64,000 nt of DNA from Symmetrospora coprosmae (Eukaryota > Basidiomycota > Cystobasidiomycetes > Symmetrosporaceae), in contig VUYT01000006.1 of assembly GCA_008802785.1 (NCBI GenBank), forward strand, positions 186,001 to 250,000. Reading direction: 5' to 3'. The number at the start of each line of letters is the position of its first letter. Position 1 is the first letter of the stretch. Shown piece by piece: positions 30,398-42,265 of this stretch. Under the pieces are notes generated by a model, which saw only the letters and a program-made list of their open reading frames with translations, made no database searches and was not told the DNA's origin. A program made the position numbers and the translations under genes.

Positions 30398-33300
30398 ATG
30401 GCAGGATACTGCAACAGGTGCGGCAATGTCGTCCCTGGAGTGGATGTACATCGCTGCAAGTGCGGTGGACTGGCAACGGGTGAGTGCGAGACGGGGGTAC
30501 TCGAGTAGATGCTCAAACGGGGACGCACGTGCAAGATGAGGGGCGTCACAGCGTCCGAGTCGCGTACGAGTATCGACAGAGGTGCGAGACGCACATACGA
30601 GTATGTGACGCTGATGTGGTACTCGCATGGCCACGATGACGCTGCGCAGCCACGAAATCGTCAAAGGTGCTCTCGGTCAACCGCCCAGTCGCGCCAGAAG
30701 GGAGCGACGCCTGGTCGAGGAGGTACATCCAGAAGACAAAGTCCCCCGCTGGAACGCCGCGCAAACAACGCGTCAACGACAACAACGAAGATGCGACGCC
30801 CAAGCGGGACACGAGCAGCAACCCGTACGCTGACCTCCAGCGCAAGCTGTCAAAGAAGGCCAACCACCTCAACATACCCGCCATGTCGCCCCGGCTCGAA
30901 GACCAGGTCGAGGAGACCATCACGCGCGCATTCGGGTCTGTCCTCGACCCAAAGTCGAGCAGGTCCAAATGGGCCTGTGCCATCTGTCATGCCATGTTCT
31001 TGAGAGTAGGTCTGATCCAGTCGCGTGCGGCGCGCCGAGCTCTAAGCATGGTACAGAATCGAATGTGGCGAATGCTGACCTTACCTCCTCTCCCCGCTTG
31101 ACCCCACCCAGGACCAGACGGTCTACCCTGACCCTCGAGCGAAAGACGATCCTTCCCTCTCCGACACCCTCTACTGTCCACCCTGCTTCAACGACAATTT
31201 CAGCATCGGCCACTGCGAAGGGTGCGGATACACCGTCTTGCCCGATGCAGCCTACCCGTTCATTCAGCAGTCGAATATGCTGTGGCATGCTGCTTGCTGT
31301 GGGTATTGGCGCAACCTAGGCTCTTCGACAAGGTGAAGCTGAGTGCACCGAGCCATCGCCCGACAAATACAGACGCATGCCTGTATTGCAGCAAGGATCT
31401 GTCCAAGACTCCGCAAGGTCAGTCGCATGAGGTGCGCATGGTCAAGAGTCTGAAGCTGATTTCAGATGCGGCTCATTGTGCGGCTTCCCCTGGCCGCAGT
31501 CGACCTGTACGGCAACCCCTGCTGCTCTCACTGCTTCGACACAGCTGCCTTCCTCAAGTCGCCCACAGTCGAGCGCGTCCCTGCTCTCTTATCAGCAGGC
31601 GAGCCTCCCCGAAGTGGCAAGACTGGAGGCGATGACAGGGCTGGCTCAGCATCCATCAAGCAGCGCAAGCTGGCGCCTGAGGTCGTGCACATGGGCCCGG
31701 CCGTCAAGGAGCTGCGTGGGAAGCTCGAGCAAACGGGGCTCGAGGGGGGCTCGATTACAGAGTCGGCATTGGAACTAGACGCCACCAAGTCGGAAGGGGA
31801 CTACTTCAAGGTACCGCGCCTGCCTACTTCGCACAAGGAGACACTCAGCGGGCCCAAGCGGACAGATTACAGCTTTCCAAGACCGCTTCCGTCGCCTCGC
31901 ATGGATCTGAAAGGCTCTTCACGGCCGCTTGCCTCACCAGAGGGCAAAGATGTGCCTGATGCACCGATTCCGTCCACTAAGTGCTCGAGCCATCCTATCA
32001 GAGACGCCTCTTCATCGTTAGCGCGGTCTCCTGTACCCGCGGTGCCGGCATCTCCCTGGAAGGTCGACCTGAAGCGGCCAGAGCTGCGCCGCCAGACGTC
32101 ATCGAGCTCCAGCTTGCATGACTCGGTCACTCACGCCAGCAAGGGCACTGCGATCAAAACGCCTCAAAGCGGTATTCCTCCGCAGTGGATGGGTCTGGGT
32201 CTGCGCAGTCCTGAGCTGTCCAGCCCCGCGCTGCCTGCAGTGCCGATGCAGCGGGCGCATTCGGATAGAACGCCTTCCGCATCCACTGGTCAGGCCGCCC
32301 TGCCTCTTCAGACACTATCGCCACCACAGGCCGTTTCCCGCCCAACGCATCGCGTCTCGCGCTCTGTTGCCAGCCTGCAATCAGTCTTCTCTTCGCAGGA
32401 GCCGAGCTCGACACAAGCGATGAAGTCGCGGTCGCAGACTTACCAGCAGCCCCACTCGGCCTCCATCCTGCCGACATCGCCCGTGCTCGCCAACATTGCC
32501 CGATTCGAGCAGGCGGGCGTAGCGCACGCGAAAGAGGTTAGCTCGCCTAGACCCCAGAGGTCGGGCAGGACGCAGTCCATGTTTGCAGTGCCCACGCTTG
32601 AGCAGCTCAAGAAGGATTCAACGCCGTCCGCTGTGCGTGCGCGCCCCGTCACGCGTGCAGAGACGCAACTGGTCAGCGCGCCGGCGGCCAGTACGAGTAT
32701 TGGCGGAGCGAAAGTCTCGTTGCAGAGCGGCAGGACGACCTATGCAGCCTCGGCACCCGAGAAACACATGGAGGCTCATCACGCGTCCATGGAGATCGGC
32801 AGAAACACCATCGAGGAAGATGCCGTGCCCGATCTGCAAGCTCTGCGGAAGAAGCTCAGCAAGCCCGATTTCAGCAGGCATGGCGTCCCGCAGGTTCCTG
32901 CCGCGCAAGCATCACGGGAGAATGCCTTCACGGCAGCTTCCCGAAGCGAGGCGAAGCTGTCCTCGGCTGCATCCGCCGTCATCTCGGCCGACTCACGCTG
33001 CTCGGGCTGCCAGCTTCGCCTGTTCGTAATCGGCTCGACGACTGTCGGGAATGCGAACAGCAAGATTGTCACGCTAACTGGTACGCAGGAGAAGTACCAC
33101 GCGCGTTGCTTCGTGTGCTCAGAGTGCAAGAAGCCGTTCGAGGATGGTGTCTTTGTCGAACTGGACGATGGCAAGAAAGCGCATGAGAAGGTGAGAGTCT
33201 GTGTCGCCGAGGACATCACGAAACCTATTGCTTATGCGATCTCCGCGGTACACAGTGCGCGCCCCGCATCCATGCCATCCTGGCGCCTCTGTCAACCACG

Positions 33301-33915
33301 CCTCTCAAGCTTTCGAGCGAGCCCGTGCCTTCCCGGCCCCGTTCCGAACAGACCACGGTCACTCCCAAGCCCTTCCGCTCATCAGCGTCAGCTGCCACCG
33401 CCGCTCTCTCGCAGCAGCAGGCACAGCACGGCTCCGCGGCACAAGTGACACCCCTCTCGCCGTCGAAGATGCAAATCAAGGTTCTACCTCGTCCAGCAGG
33501 TCCAACGAAGCTGTCCAAAGCTAGCGAGGTATTCGCTTCCAGTAGTTCTGCGAGCAGCAGTCCTACGTTTGGAGGGCTGTTCATCTGCCACGGCTGCGGA
33601 GACAGCGGCTCGATGGCCGAGACAACGCGTAAGTCTCGACGTGCATGCCGTCTCAATCTGGCTTTCAAGACAGCTGACTGGAGTATCTTGCCTTTATTGA
33701 CAGTCGGACCCGTCGGCACTCGCTTCCACCACCGCTGCCTCAAGTGCGCGTGTGGAAAGAAGCTCGACAGTGGCGCAAAGAGCATTGAGATGCCGAGCGA
33801 AGGCGGAGAGCCTAGACGCCGATTTGCCTGCAGGGACTGCATCGACAAGGACAGGCTGGCGAAGAGAAGCCTGTCTAGCGCCACATCGCTTGGCGCCGCT
33901 CGAGGCAGGATCTAG
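30398..33915 (+). CDS. Three-LIM-domain protein (paxillin/Pxl1-like layout)
   Basis: The start MAGYCNRCGNVVPGVDVHRC-KCGG has four paired cysteines like a small zinc knuckle. Splicing 30480-30688 leads to APEGSDAWSRRYIQKTKSP. LIM 1 spans CEGCGYTVLPDAAYPF to WHAACYACLYCSKDL and NPCCSHCFD; the intron 31299-31372 restores the H-x2-C-x2-C-x2-C core. A Ser/Pro-rich linker of nearly 500 residues follows. LIM 2 is CSGCQLRLF to YHARCFVCSECKKPFEDG and KCAP. LIM 3 is CHGCGDSGSMAETT to FHHRCLKCACGKKLDSG and CRDCIDKD, with an intron between. LIM proteins of this layout are cytoskeletal or polarity scaffolds at cell tips and septa (Pxl1, Rga-type). I see no RhoGAP domain, so a paxillin-like adaptor is the best guess. 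Confidence 0.8.
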
Positions 33916-34121
33916 AGTCTGCTGGCCAGACTCACGCTAATACTTTGCAGCAGTGTGGAGTAATCGTTATTGTTTTTTTTGGGGCAGATTATGCAGTCTC
34001 ATTGTTGTGCATTACTTCATACACGCATACCTAGTTCAGCCTTTCGCTCTGCGGCACTGAAGGTTAAGCCTTTCAGCGCACTGCGAGTCACTGCAAGTTG
34101 CGACGCACGGAAGTGGACTAA

Positions 34122-35357
34122 TCAGGCGAAGAGCTGGTCGACGGCGGCCTTGTTGTCTCTGAGAGTGTCGATGAAGTGGGTCGGAGGACTGTCGAGCAAA
34201 CCGTTGCTTTCGTCGAGAGTGGCGGAGCCGTAGTCTGCAGATTGGCAAGTCGGGTGTCAGCCAGACCCACTTGCCTCGAAACCACAGCACCATCAGACTC
34301 ACAGCCGTTCTCTCGAATACCCTTCCACATTGCGAGCAGTCCCTCCGCCATATTCTGACCAACGTGCGGCGACAGGATCTGAAGGTACATGTCGTCTGGC
34401 ATCGGGAAGAAGGTGACCTTCTTGCCGGAGACTGCAACGAAGCAGGTCATGAGCATTCAGTGGGGTGCTTTGTGTAAATGACCGGTCGAGGCACCTACCT
34501 CGCTCAAAATCCTCGCACATCTCGACAGGCGTCTGATACTTGGGGCCTCCGGCGAGGATCGTGTCCGGACTGCCAGGCTTGCAGGCGGCGAGTACATATC
34601 GTCCGTAATCCTTGGAAATATCAATGTTCGGGATGCCGGTGTCGGACTTGACGGGGATGGCAAGGCTGTAGCCTCCGTAGTCATTCTTGCGGGGCGCCAT
34701 GTTGGTGATGTAGTTCGTATTGAAAGAGCCGGGGTTGACGCTCTTGAAGGTCAAACCCTTCTGTGCTCGACCGTAGTCGGCAATGTATTCCTTCACATCG
34801 AAGCTGGATGACATATGCGAGGATGAGCGAGACCATGTGGGTACTGGAAGACAGGAGGCTGCCTTACGTTGGCACCGGAAAGCGGCCGCCAGACAGCTTC
34901 GAGTGGTCGGACAAGCCCATCCAGATGAAGGTCTCGACTCCAGCCGAGACAGCTGCGTCAATCTGAGCTTGGCCCTGCTTGATCTCCTGGGTTGATTAAG
35001 AGGTAGAGGCGAGGACGATGTAAGCTGACACAACAGCACCCAGAGAGCTGCAGCTAGACTAACGTTCTTGTGGTGCGGGAACTCCTTATAGTCGGTGATT
35101 GTCAGGCCGTACACGTACGAGGCGCCCTCGAATGCCTTCTTGAGGGTCTCGACATCGTTCACATCGGCCGCCACGACTTTCGCGCCCAGTTGGACGAGAT
35201 CCTTGCCTTTTCTCCCCGATGCATCGCGAGTGATTGCGCGGACACGGAAGCTTGCTGACTCCGAAGCAGCAATGGCGTCGATGACAGATCGTCCGAGGTT
35301 GCCAGTCGACCCGAGGACGACGAAGAGCGGGTCCGAGCTGGACTGAGAAACGGGCAT
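34122..35357 (-). CDS. NmrA-like NAD(P)-binding oxidoreductase, copy 1
   Basis: The ATG at 35357 opens MPVSQSSSDPLFVVLGSTGN; GSTGNLG is the Rossmann glycine motif. Then FRVRAITRDASGRKGKDL, GAKVVAADVNDVETLKKAFE and ASYVYGLTITDYKEF follow the NmrA/HSCARG pattern. Later exons give GLTFKSVNPGSFNTNYI, APRKNDYGGYSLAIPV, DYGRYVLAACKPG, GGPKYQTPVEMCEDFE and VTFFPMPDDMYLQILSP, and the last exon ends DNKAAVDQLFA at 34122. About five introns. These proteins bind NADP(H) and act as redox sensors or atypical short-chain reductases; the substrate is unknown. The next gene upstream on the same strand, at 35983-37228, is a close paralogue. Confidence 0.82.
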
Positions 35358-35982
35358 GGCTGGAGATGACACAACAGGGCGAGGAGGCTATGTATGAGAG
35401 TCGTGCACACCTAGGATGAGGTAGTGAAGCAGAGACAAGCCGCGACGATGAGCTCTTGAGACACTTGACGCCTGCATCGTGTCTCCGCTCGCGGTGCGTC
35501 GCACTTCCGCTCGGTCACGTTCGCAGCGTTAAAGCCGCTTAAACGCCGAGTCCGTCCGATGACCCTCGAGCTCCATTGCGTCGCTCCCTTTGTTCCCTTC
35601 GACTGACGTGTCCTGCTCATTGACTCGACTCGGCTTTCTCTTCTTCTCCCGTCCGCTGCGCCGCGGTTTCTCATAAGTTCGCTCAGCGAGCACGCGCGCG
35701 ACGTCATCCTCTTCAGCAGGTCCACCTTGCACCTTGAGACTGACTGTCCAAGGCCAGTGCAGCCTGGCCGAGAGCATGAGTAATGGAGCACGAGGATTAA
35801 GCAGATGCATCCAACGTGCGATGCACCCTTTGAGTACCTATGCCGGGGACGGCCATGGCGGCTCGTGGGCAGCCAGAACCGACTCATCCAACTGGCCCTA
35901 CTGCAGGATACAATGGGCTGGTGTCGAGTAAATCTGCGCAATCTAGACGACGATGTTCTTCTCGCACCCTCGGGCTGCCTAC
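35358..35982. other. Region between the two NmrA-like genes
   Basis: About 625 bases. It holds the copy 1 promoter and one short minus-strand open frame described separately. Otherwise I see no feature. Confidence 0.5.
35529..35810 (-). CDS. Possible small basic protein, unrecognised
   Basis: A 93-codon open frame between the two NmrA-like genes. Its second half, EEDDVARVLAERTYEKPRRS followed by GREKKRKPSRVNEQD, has a charged composition unlike the random shadow frames nearby and would suit a small nuclear protein. I do not recognise a family. It could equally be the last exon of a gene whose start I cannot see, or chance. Confidence 0.25.
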   Translation of the reverse strand: MHLLNPRAPLLMLSARLHWPWTVSLKVQGGPAEEDDVARVLAERTYEKPRRSGREKKRKPSRVNEQDTSVEGNKGSDAMELEGHRTDSAFKRL

Positions 35983-37228
35983 TCAAGCGAAAATCTTTTC
36001 CATAGCCTCCCGATTCTCTCGCAACGCCTTCAGAAAAGTAGTAAGAGGCTCGTCGATGAGGGCATTGCTCGGCTCAAGGCTCTCGGGTCCATAGTCTGCA
36101 GCACAGGCGAGTATCATAAGCGATAGTGTAGGGACTGGGGCGTTGGCGAGCCGACTCACAGCCCGTCTCGCGGATGCCGCGCCACATTGTTAGGAACCCG
36201 TCCGCCATGCGCTCGCCGACGACCGGCTTCATGACCTCCATGAACATATTGTCGGGCATGGAGAAGAACGTGACCTTCTTCCCAGAGACTGCGGCATGAC
36301 TCCGAGATGAATCAGCAAACATGGCCTCGGCCATTGAGATCGCATGAATTTCCCACCTTTGGAGAAGTCTTCACACATCTCGACGGGTGTCATGTACCTC
36401 GGTCCGCCGGCAATAATTGAGCTGGGAGTTCCAGGCCGGCAGGCCGCGAGCACGTACTTGCCATAGTCGTTGGGAACGTCGATCTGCGGTAATTTCGTGT
36501 CGGCAAAGACGGGTAGTGCAAGAGTGAAAGTCCCGTCATCATTCTTTCGCGGCGCGGCATCCTCGATGTAGTTGGAGTTGAATGAGCCTGGGATGACCGA
36601 TCTGAAAGTCAGGCCCTTCTGTTGTCGGCCATACTCAGCGATCCTCTCCTTGATGTCCCATCTGCCCAGGTACACGACCGAGTCAGTCGTCGATCACGCA
36701 CCCACTATGAACAGACTGTGAGTCTACTCACGTCGGGATGGGGAATTTCCCCCCAGACAGCTTGTCGTGATCGGGCGCGCCCATCCAGACGAACACCTCG
36801 GCTCCCTGGGCAACCGCTGCATCGATCTGCGCTTTTCCCGGACCCAGTTCCTGCAAGGACAAAGAGGAGCTTCAGCAGTTGGTTGATACATCAAATCGTG
36901 CAAAGCCTTCGTGCTGGCTCTCAGGCAGTCCCACCTGCTCGTGACTTGGAAACTCGGAATAGTCACTGATGGTCTGGCCGTAGACGTATGTCGCTCCCTC
37001 GAATGCTTTGTTCAGTGACTCTCTGTCGTCTACATTCGCAGCTACGACCTCGCAGCCGAGCTTCGCGAGCTCGCGTGCCTTTTGTGCGGTCGGATCTCTG
37101 GTAAGAGCGCGGACCCGGAAGTTGGCTGTCTTCGATGCGGCGATGGCACGGACGACCGAGCCACCCAAGTTACCAGTGGAGCCAACGACGGCGAAGAGCG
37201 GATGAAGAGCAGCCTGAGAGATGGGCAT
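35983..37228 (-). CDS. NmrA-like NAD(P)-binding oxidoreductase, copy 2
   Basis: Starts MPISQAALHPLFAVVGSTGN at the ATG at 37228 and follows copy 1 nearly residue for residue in its conserved parts: FRVRALTRDPTAQKARELAK, CEVVAANVDDRESLNKAFEG, TYVYGQTISDYSEFPS, GLTFRSVIPGSFNSNYIED, APRKNDDGTFTLALPVFAD, DYGKYVLAACRPGTPS, GGPRYMTPVEMCEDFSK, VTFFSMPDNMFMEVMKPVVG and a last exon ending NREAMEKIFA. The intron positions also correspond. The pair arose by tandem duplication; divergence between them is substantial, so the event is not recent. Role as for copy 1: NADP-binding sensor or reductase of unknown substrate. Confidence 0.82.
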
Positions 37229-37460
37229 CGTGCTGCAGGTGTGCTGGATTGGGGTTGAATACGATTGGCGCGAGGATGTAATAAAGCAAGAAGGAACTGG
37301 AGGTGTTGGAATAAGCTGATAGGAGTTGGGAAAACCTGCAAGGCATTGAGAAGATCACATTACGCGAAACAGTGTCACTATGCGAAGTGTCGTCAATATG
37401 CAACGCAGCCGTCATCGTTAGGTAAGCGCACATGTCCAAAAGCGACAACTTACAGTAATT

Positions 37461-37502
37461 AGCCGACGGCTAGCCGACGACTGGCCGACAGCTAGCCGAC
37501 TG
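37461..37502. repeat. 11-base tandem repeat, about 3.8 copies
   Basis: Consecutive units AGCCGACGGCT, AGCCGACGACT, GGCCGACAGCT and a partial AGCCGACTG are seen directly. Each has a GCCGAC core. No gene overlaps it. Confidence 0.85.
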
Positions 37503-37910
37503 TACATCGTCTGGACCGCCAGGAAGCAAGGCTACCGTTAATCCTCCGTAATACTGCATCTTCGCGGCATGCTCTTCCAACTTTCGGCCACCGGCGATTG
37601 TCGGCAAAGTACCGACGCATCGCTGACGCAGCTGGTCCTCCCTGACGAGAAGGCCGTTCAGTGTGACGCATTGCGACCGTAAACACGCGATTATTGTGAG
37701 TACTCGCTCTGCATTCGCTTACTGTGCACTATTGAGGCGCAGGATGATGTTCGCTAGGGCCGGACCTGTATATCACAATCCTGCAAATCTCGAGCCATTG
37801 TGCAAGGATCCATATCCGATAGTCCGTCTGAATGGACCAATTGCGTGTGCGCAGGTGTGCAGCAATGGGCGTCAGACCTCCATACCTGTCGGCCGCTGCA
37901 ATCTATCATC

Positions 37911-38079
37911 ATGATGGCTGTCAGCCCAGACCCTTCTGACGAGCGCAGCGTGGGCAAGTCGGAGCCCGAACGCAACTGGGTCACCGCACGAATCCAGGCG
38001 AGCCGAGCCAGTATGGATCACGCCACGTGGGCCGTTCTTTTTGGCCAGAACGAAGATTTCTCCGACCTCAAGCTCAAGT
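37911..38079 (+). CDS. Possible 5' exon of an unrecognised (BTB-like?) gene
   Basis: From the ATG at 37911 the frame reads ERNWVTARIQASRASMDHAT and then FGQNEDFSDLKLK before a GTAAGT donor-like site at about 38077. The 'F-S-D-L-x-L' end is how many BTB/POZ domains begin. No convincing following exon was found before the SPX transporter gene ends at 38380 on the other strand; a stretch near 38190 reading TEAVFKVTWNGPNHL is a weak candidate. It may be a decayed or partial gene, or chance. Confidence 0.25.
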
Positions 38080-38379
38080 AAGTACGGAACGCTTAGGGTG
38101 TGTGCAGTCTCGCGCCTGTTGACGGAGAAGATTGACCGCCGACAGCTGAATGCCCGTATCTGCAGGTGACTTGCTCCATCGGATTTGGTCCTGACACAGA
38201 AGCGGTCTTCAAGGTGACCTGGAATGGCCCGAACCATCTGCACGGACCTTAGGCAGCTCGTCGCTGTGCGAGCGGGATCTTGCGAAAGGTCCTCTACAAG
38301 CCAAGCAGACGCATGAGCCTGGTGACTCGAGGGCGAAGGTCAGCTTAGTAGGGAGGGGATCTTCCTTAGCTTGACAGAC

Positions 38380-41300
38380 TCACAGATAGCCAACAGTGAT
38401 GATAATGGTAGTAGCGACGATGGAAGCGGGGATCTACACGGGTTTGTCCGGGTCAGATTAGTGAGCCACTTGGTAGATTCAGTTTCGCATTCGTACAAAC
38501 TCACCCCTGCTTTCAAGAAATCGTTCACGTTGAGGTAGCGATTGCCGACCTCGTCTTCGAGATTGACAGCCATGAGATTCGGGAAGCCAGAAACTGGCAG
38601 TCCCATACCAGCGGAGCAGATGAGTGCGGTCGTCTGCGCATTATGAGTATTGTTCCCAGTCAGCTGCCGATTGAGGTATCTCATCGACAGTTTGCTCACC
38701 ATGATGAGCAATCTAGGATGAGGCGGGTCCAGAGCCTGCCCGATCTGAGCTGCGATGGGTGCAACTAGGACGCTCGCAATGGAATGCGACACAAAGGTCG
38801 CCACGATGAGCGAGAGCAAGCTGAAGATGGCCAGGATTGGCCAGACGTCGAGACCTTTTACGGAAGACTCGATGATCTTGTCGAGATCGGCCAGCAGACC
38901 AGATGACAGAACACCCTTGCCGAGAGCGATGCCTCCCATGGCGAGGAAGACGATAGACCAGGGCTGCGGAGATATAGACGGTACAAGCTATCAGTTCTTG
39001 CTTGATCATCGCGCACGCCCTGAACAGCACCTACGAAGTTGTCGAAGTCCTGCTTCCTGAGGATGCCAGTGCCGAAGAAGATGACGAGGGGAATGAGGGC
39101 GATGATGCCCATGTCGCCCACGACCCATTCGAGCTGGTGCTCCACGCAGAGAAGGATGACTGTTGCGAGCGTGACAAAGCACACAAACCACTGTGTCGAC
39201 GTGAACTTTTCCTTTGTCGGCCGGACGGGATTGATGGTGATCCCGCGATCCCACGAGTAGAGCCAGCAGAGGAGAGCCCAGATGGCGACGATGGAGATGC
39301 CGGCGACAGGTAGGGCGATAGCAAACCATTGCGCCCACGACAGAGGAGCGCTCATATAGCTGATGGCGATGAGGTTCTGCGGCGAGGCAATGGGTGACGC
39401 CATACCGCCGAGGTTGCTCGCGAGCGCAATTCCGAGGACGAGCGCTTTGGAGTATGTCGATCGGGATGGCAGAGTCCGCAAAATTGGCTGGATGAGCGAG
39501 AAGCAGAGCACCGGCGCAGCGACGTTCGAGATCCACATCGAGGCGAAGCAGGCCACACCCATGTAGGCGATGAGCACGGTCGCTGGCTTGGTCCCAGCCA
39601 GGCTGAGCACGCGTGATGCGAGGATCTTGTCGATGTTCTGCTTTGACAGCGCGCCTGCTAGCGTGAAGCCGCCCACGAGGAGGACGATGGTACCCGTGAA
39701 CATCTGGCTGAAGATGAATTTGGAGGCCGCGCCGGCAGAGAGGCGGGTATCGTGGCCGTCTGTCGAGCGCAGGACTCGAAGGACGACTATGAGGAATGGC
39801 ACCAAGAGCGAAGTCGCGAATAGGGGGACGACCTGCAAGGACGAGGCGTCAGGTCAGGCCGGATCGATGATTTCCAGCGCGCCCAAAGAGAAGCTCACCT
39901 CCATGGCCCAGAAAATGCTCGCCAGTACGAGAATAGCGAGGCAGTTCCTCTCCTCAACTCGGTCAAAGAGATCGCTCGCCAGGATGCTGACGAAGGCAAT
40001 GAGCGCGATGGATCCGCCCACAGTCTCCTTGGTCACCCAGCTCGGCACCCTGAACTTGCCGAGCGGAGTACGGATGACACTGCTGTCGCGGCCGTGCTGT
40101 CCGGCATCAATCTCCTTCTGCATGACGATCGGCTTGTCGTTCCCGGCACCAGAGCTGCTCATCCTGCGCCCGGCGTCCCCGCTGCCGCCGCCGCCAGACC
40201 ACCCTTTCCGCTCGAGGCCAATCATCTCGCGCCAGATGGTATTGCGCTCCCAGACAACGTGCTCTCGCAGCTGGATTTTGAGCTGCCGCAGCGCATCCGT
40301 CGTGTCTCCGCGCGTCACAATCTTGGCGTAGATTGGTATGACTGATTGAAGCGCTTCATCGAGGCGTGCCTGCGTGCTCTCCCGGAAGGCGTATGCGGGC
40401 GAGACGACCTTGGACATGTAAGACTTCTGCAAGTTTGATGAGGTCACCTTGTCGAACTTCTTCAGGATCTTGCGGAAGCCAGCTGTACAACATGTGAGCT
40501 GTCAGAACAGATTCCAGGCTGAGGCAGATAAGGTAATAGGTGCACGCACTCTGATTCAGGGAGACGTACTCCTTGAGCTGCGACAGGTCCCGAAAGAGAC
40601 CCTGCAGCCGCAGCTTGAAAGTAATCTTCATGTCAATGGCTTGCCGCGAGTTGCTGGACCAAATGTCACCGCTTGACGCGCCTGTTCCCACACCGCCGTT
40701 TGATGCGCCGGCGCCAGCACCAAAGCTTGATGCTCTGCGGCGGCGTGCTGACTTTCCATTCGACGAGTAAGGAGACACAGGAGGAACGTGTTGCACCTCC
40801 CCGCTTGGGCTCATCATGGGTCGGGTTGACGTTGTGGACTTGCGCTCGGACGGCCCGGAGTGACCGGGGGTGGCTGCCAGCATGGTCCTGTCGAGCTGGT
40901 TGTCAATCTCCTCGACGGCCTCGGGAGGGAGCTCACCCTCTGCAGCGACAGTCTGCGAGTCCACTCTTCTGAGCGCGTCGGTGGACGATGCGTTGCTACC
41001 ATCGGAGCCCGTCCCAGATCGCTTGCGGCCATGGCTGATCTGGGGCTTTGGTGGGAGTGAGCTCGAGCGGCGCCGGGCAAGAGCATTGCTGCCACTCGTT
41101 CTCTCCTCCTCGCTCGACTCTCGTCTTGCACCGCTCCCGCTTCCTTTGGCGTTGCTTCCACCACCACCACCGAGAGCTGATCTCAACAGCTTGCCTCCCT
41201 TTTTGAGAAGGCCAGCGGCGCCGTCCTCATCGCCAGACTCTCCAGACTCGTCGTCGCCGGATCCCTCCTCATCGATGTCTCCAAACGCTCCTTCCTCCTC

Positions 41301-41756
41301 AACCTGCTCTACCTCCTCCTTGAGGCTGTCGAGCTGGTCGTACAGCTCCTTCTCCTTCTCCTCGTAGAAGGACTCGATCTTGGCCAGCTCGCCATCACAG
41401 AGCGCTCGGAACCGAGCAGCGAGGGCCTCGGACGACGTCTGATCCTCTGTCCCATCTGACCCTCCGCCTTCGTTGGCGAGCAGTCCTCCTCTCTCCTCGT
41501 CGTCGAGCGTCTGAGCGCTCGTGCTTGTGCCCGCTCCTGCTCCTGCTCCGCCAAGGCGATACTGCAGGGCCTCCTTCTCTGCCTTGTAGACTGCGGCCTT
41601 GAGCGTAGAGTAGGCAACGTAGTGGTCTGTCCACTCGCTCTGCGCATTGAATAGCAGCTGCTGCTCGTACTTCATCCTGTATGGTCGACGTGTGTTACCG
41701 GTGCGTCGGGGCGTGAGCTGCGTGAGTGGGATCTCCTCTATCGGCGGCGCTGGCAT
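38380..41756 (-). CDS. SPX-domain low-affinity phosphate transporter (Pho87/Pho90/Pho91 type)
   Basis: The N-terminal exon has MKYEQQLLFNAQSEWTDHYV and STLKAAVYKAEKEAL, the first SPX helices, then FYEEKEKELYDQLDSLKEEV. Later comes ITFKLRLQGLFRDLSQLKEY and, after an intron, GFRKILKKFDKVTSSNLQKS, the inositol-pyrophosphate-binding lysine helices. Between the SPX halves lies an insert of some 200 Ser/Gly-rich residues. The membrane part has QMFTGTIVLLVGGFTLAGAL, GVACFASMWISNVAAPVLCF, ALASNLGGMASPIASPQNLI, PLVIFFGTGILRKQDFDNF, FLAMGGIALGKGVLSSGLL and CSAGMGLPVSGFPNLMAV: the divalent-anion:sodium symporter fold with its paired SNT-like substrate motifs. It imports phosphate with SPX-mediated feedback. 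At least five introns. The stop is at 38380. Confidence 0.92.
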
Positions 41757-42265
41757 TCACAGCACGGGAGGAAGACGTATCGAGTGAGCTGAGTCCGCAT
41801 CCGCTGCGATGATATGCGAGATGGACAGACAGCTACACGCGGTTGATGTTCGTATGGTGTAAGTGTGCTGAGCAGCCAGCAACACGAGAGCATGCGAATG
41901 AAAGGGAGCGTCTCCGCGTGGGAACCGGGCACGTTCTCTTCGCGGCACTGGCATGCACCTCTGGAGCCGCTGCTGGAGGCTTCTCTTCGTCTGCACAGCA
42001 CACTCAGAGCAATATTGACACTTCAGAATCGCAGACAGCCAAAGGAGCGCTCGCGAGTCGATGCACCGGCCTGCTGCAAAATGCCCACGTACTTGCAGTA
42101 CACTGCTGAGTGGCTGCAATTCTCCGCGCGCCGAAAACCATTGCCGCCCTTCCGCCCCACCGGGCAAGCCCGACGTGTCTGAATTGACTGCTTGCCTTCC
42201 GGTAGACTGCTGCGCGCCCAAGAGGATGAAACACACGCGCTACCGTACCTCCCACTTTGCTCTCC

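Larger units (their letters stand above)
37229..38379. other. Gene-poor stretch of about 1.15 kb
   Basis: The longest stretch in the window without a supported gene. It is less GC-rich than its surroundings around 37250-37460. It holds an 11-base tandem repeat and a short open frame with a BTB-like start, both listed separately. Confidence 0.5.
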
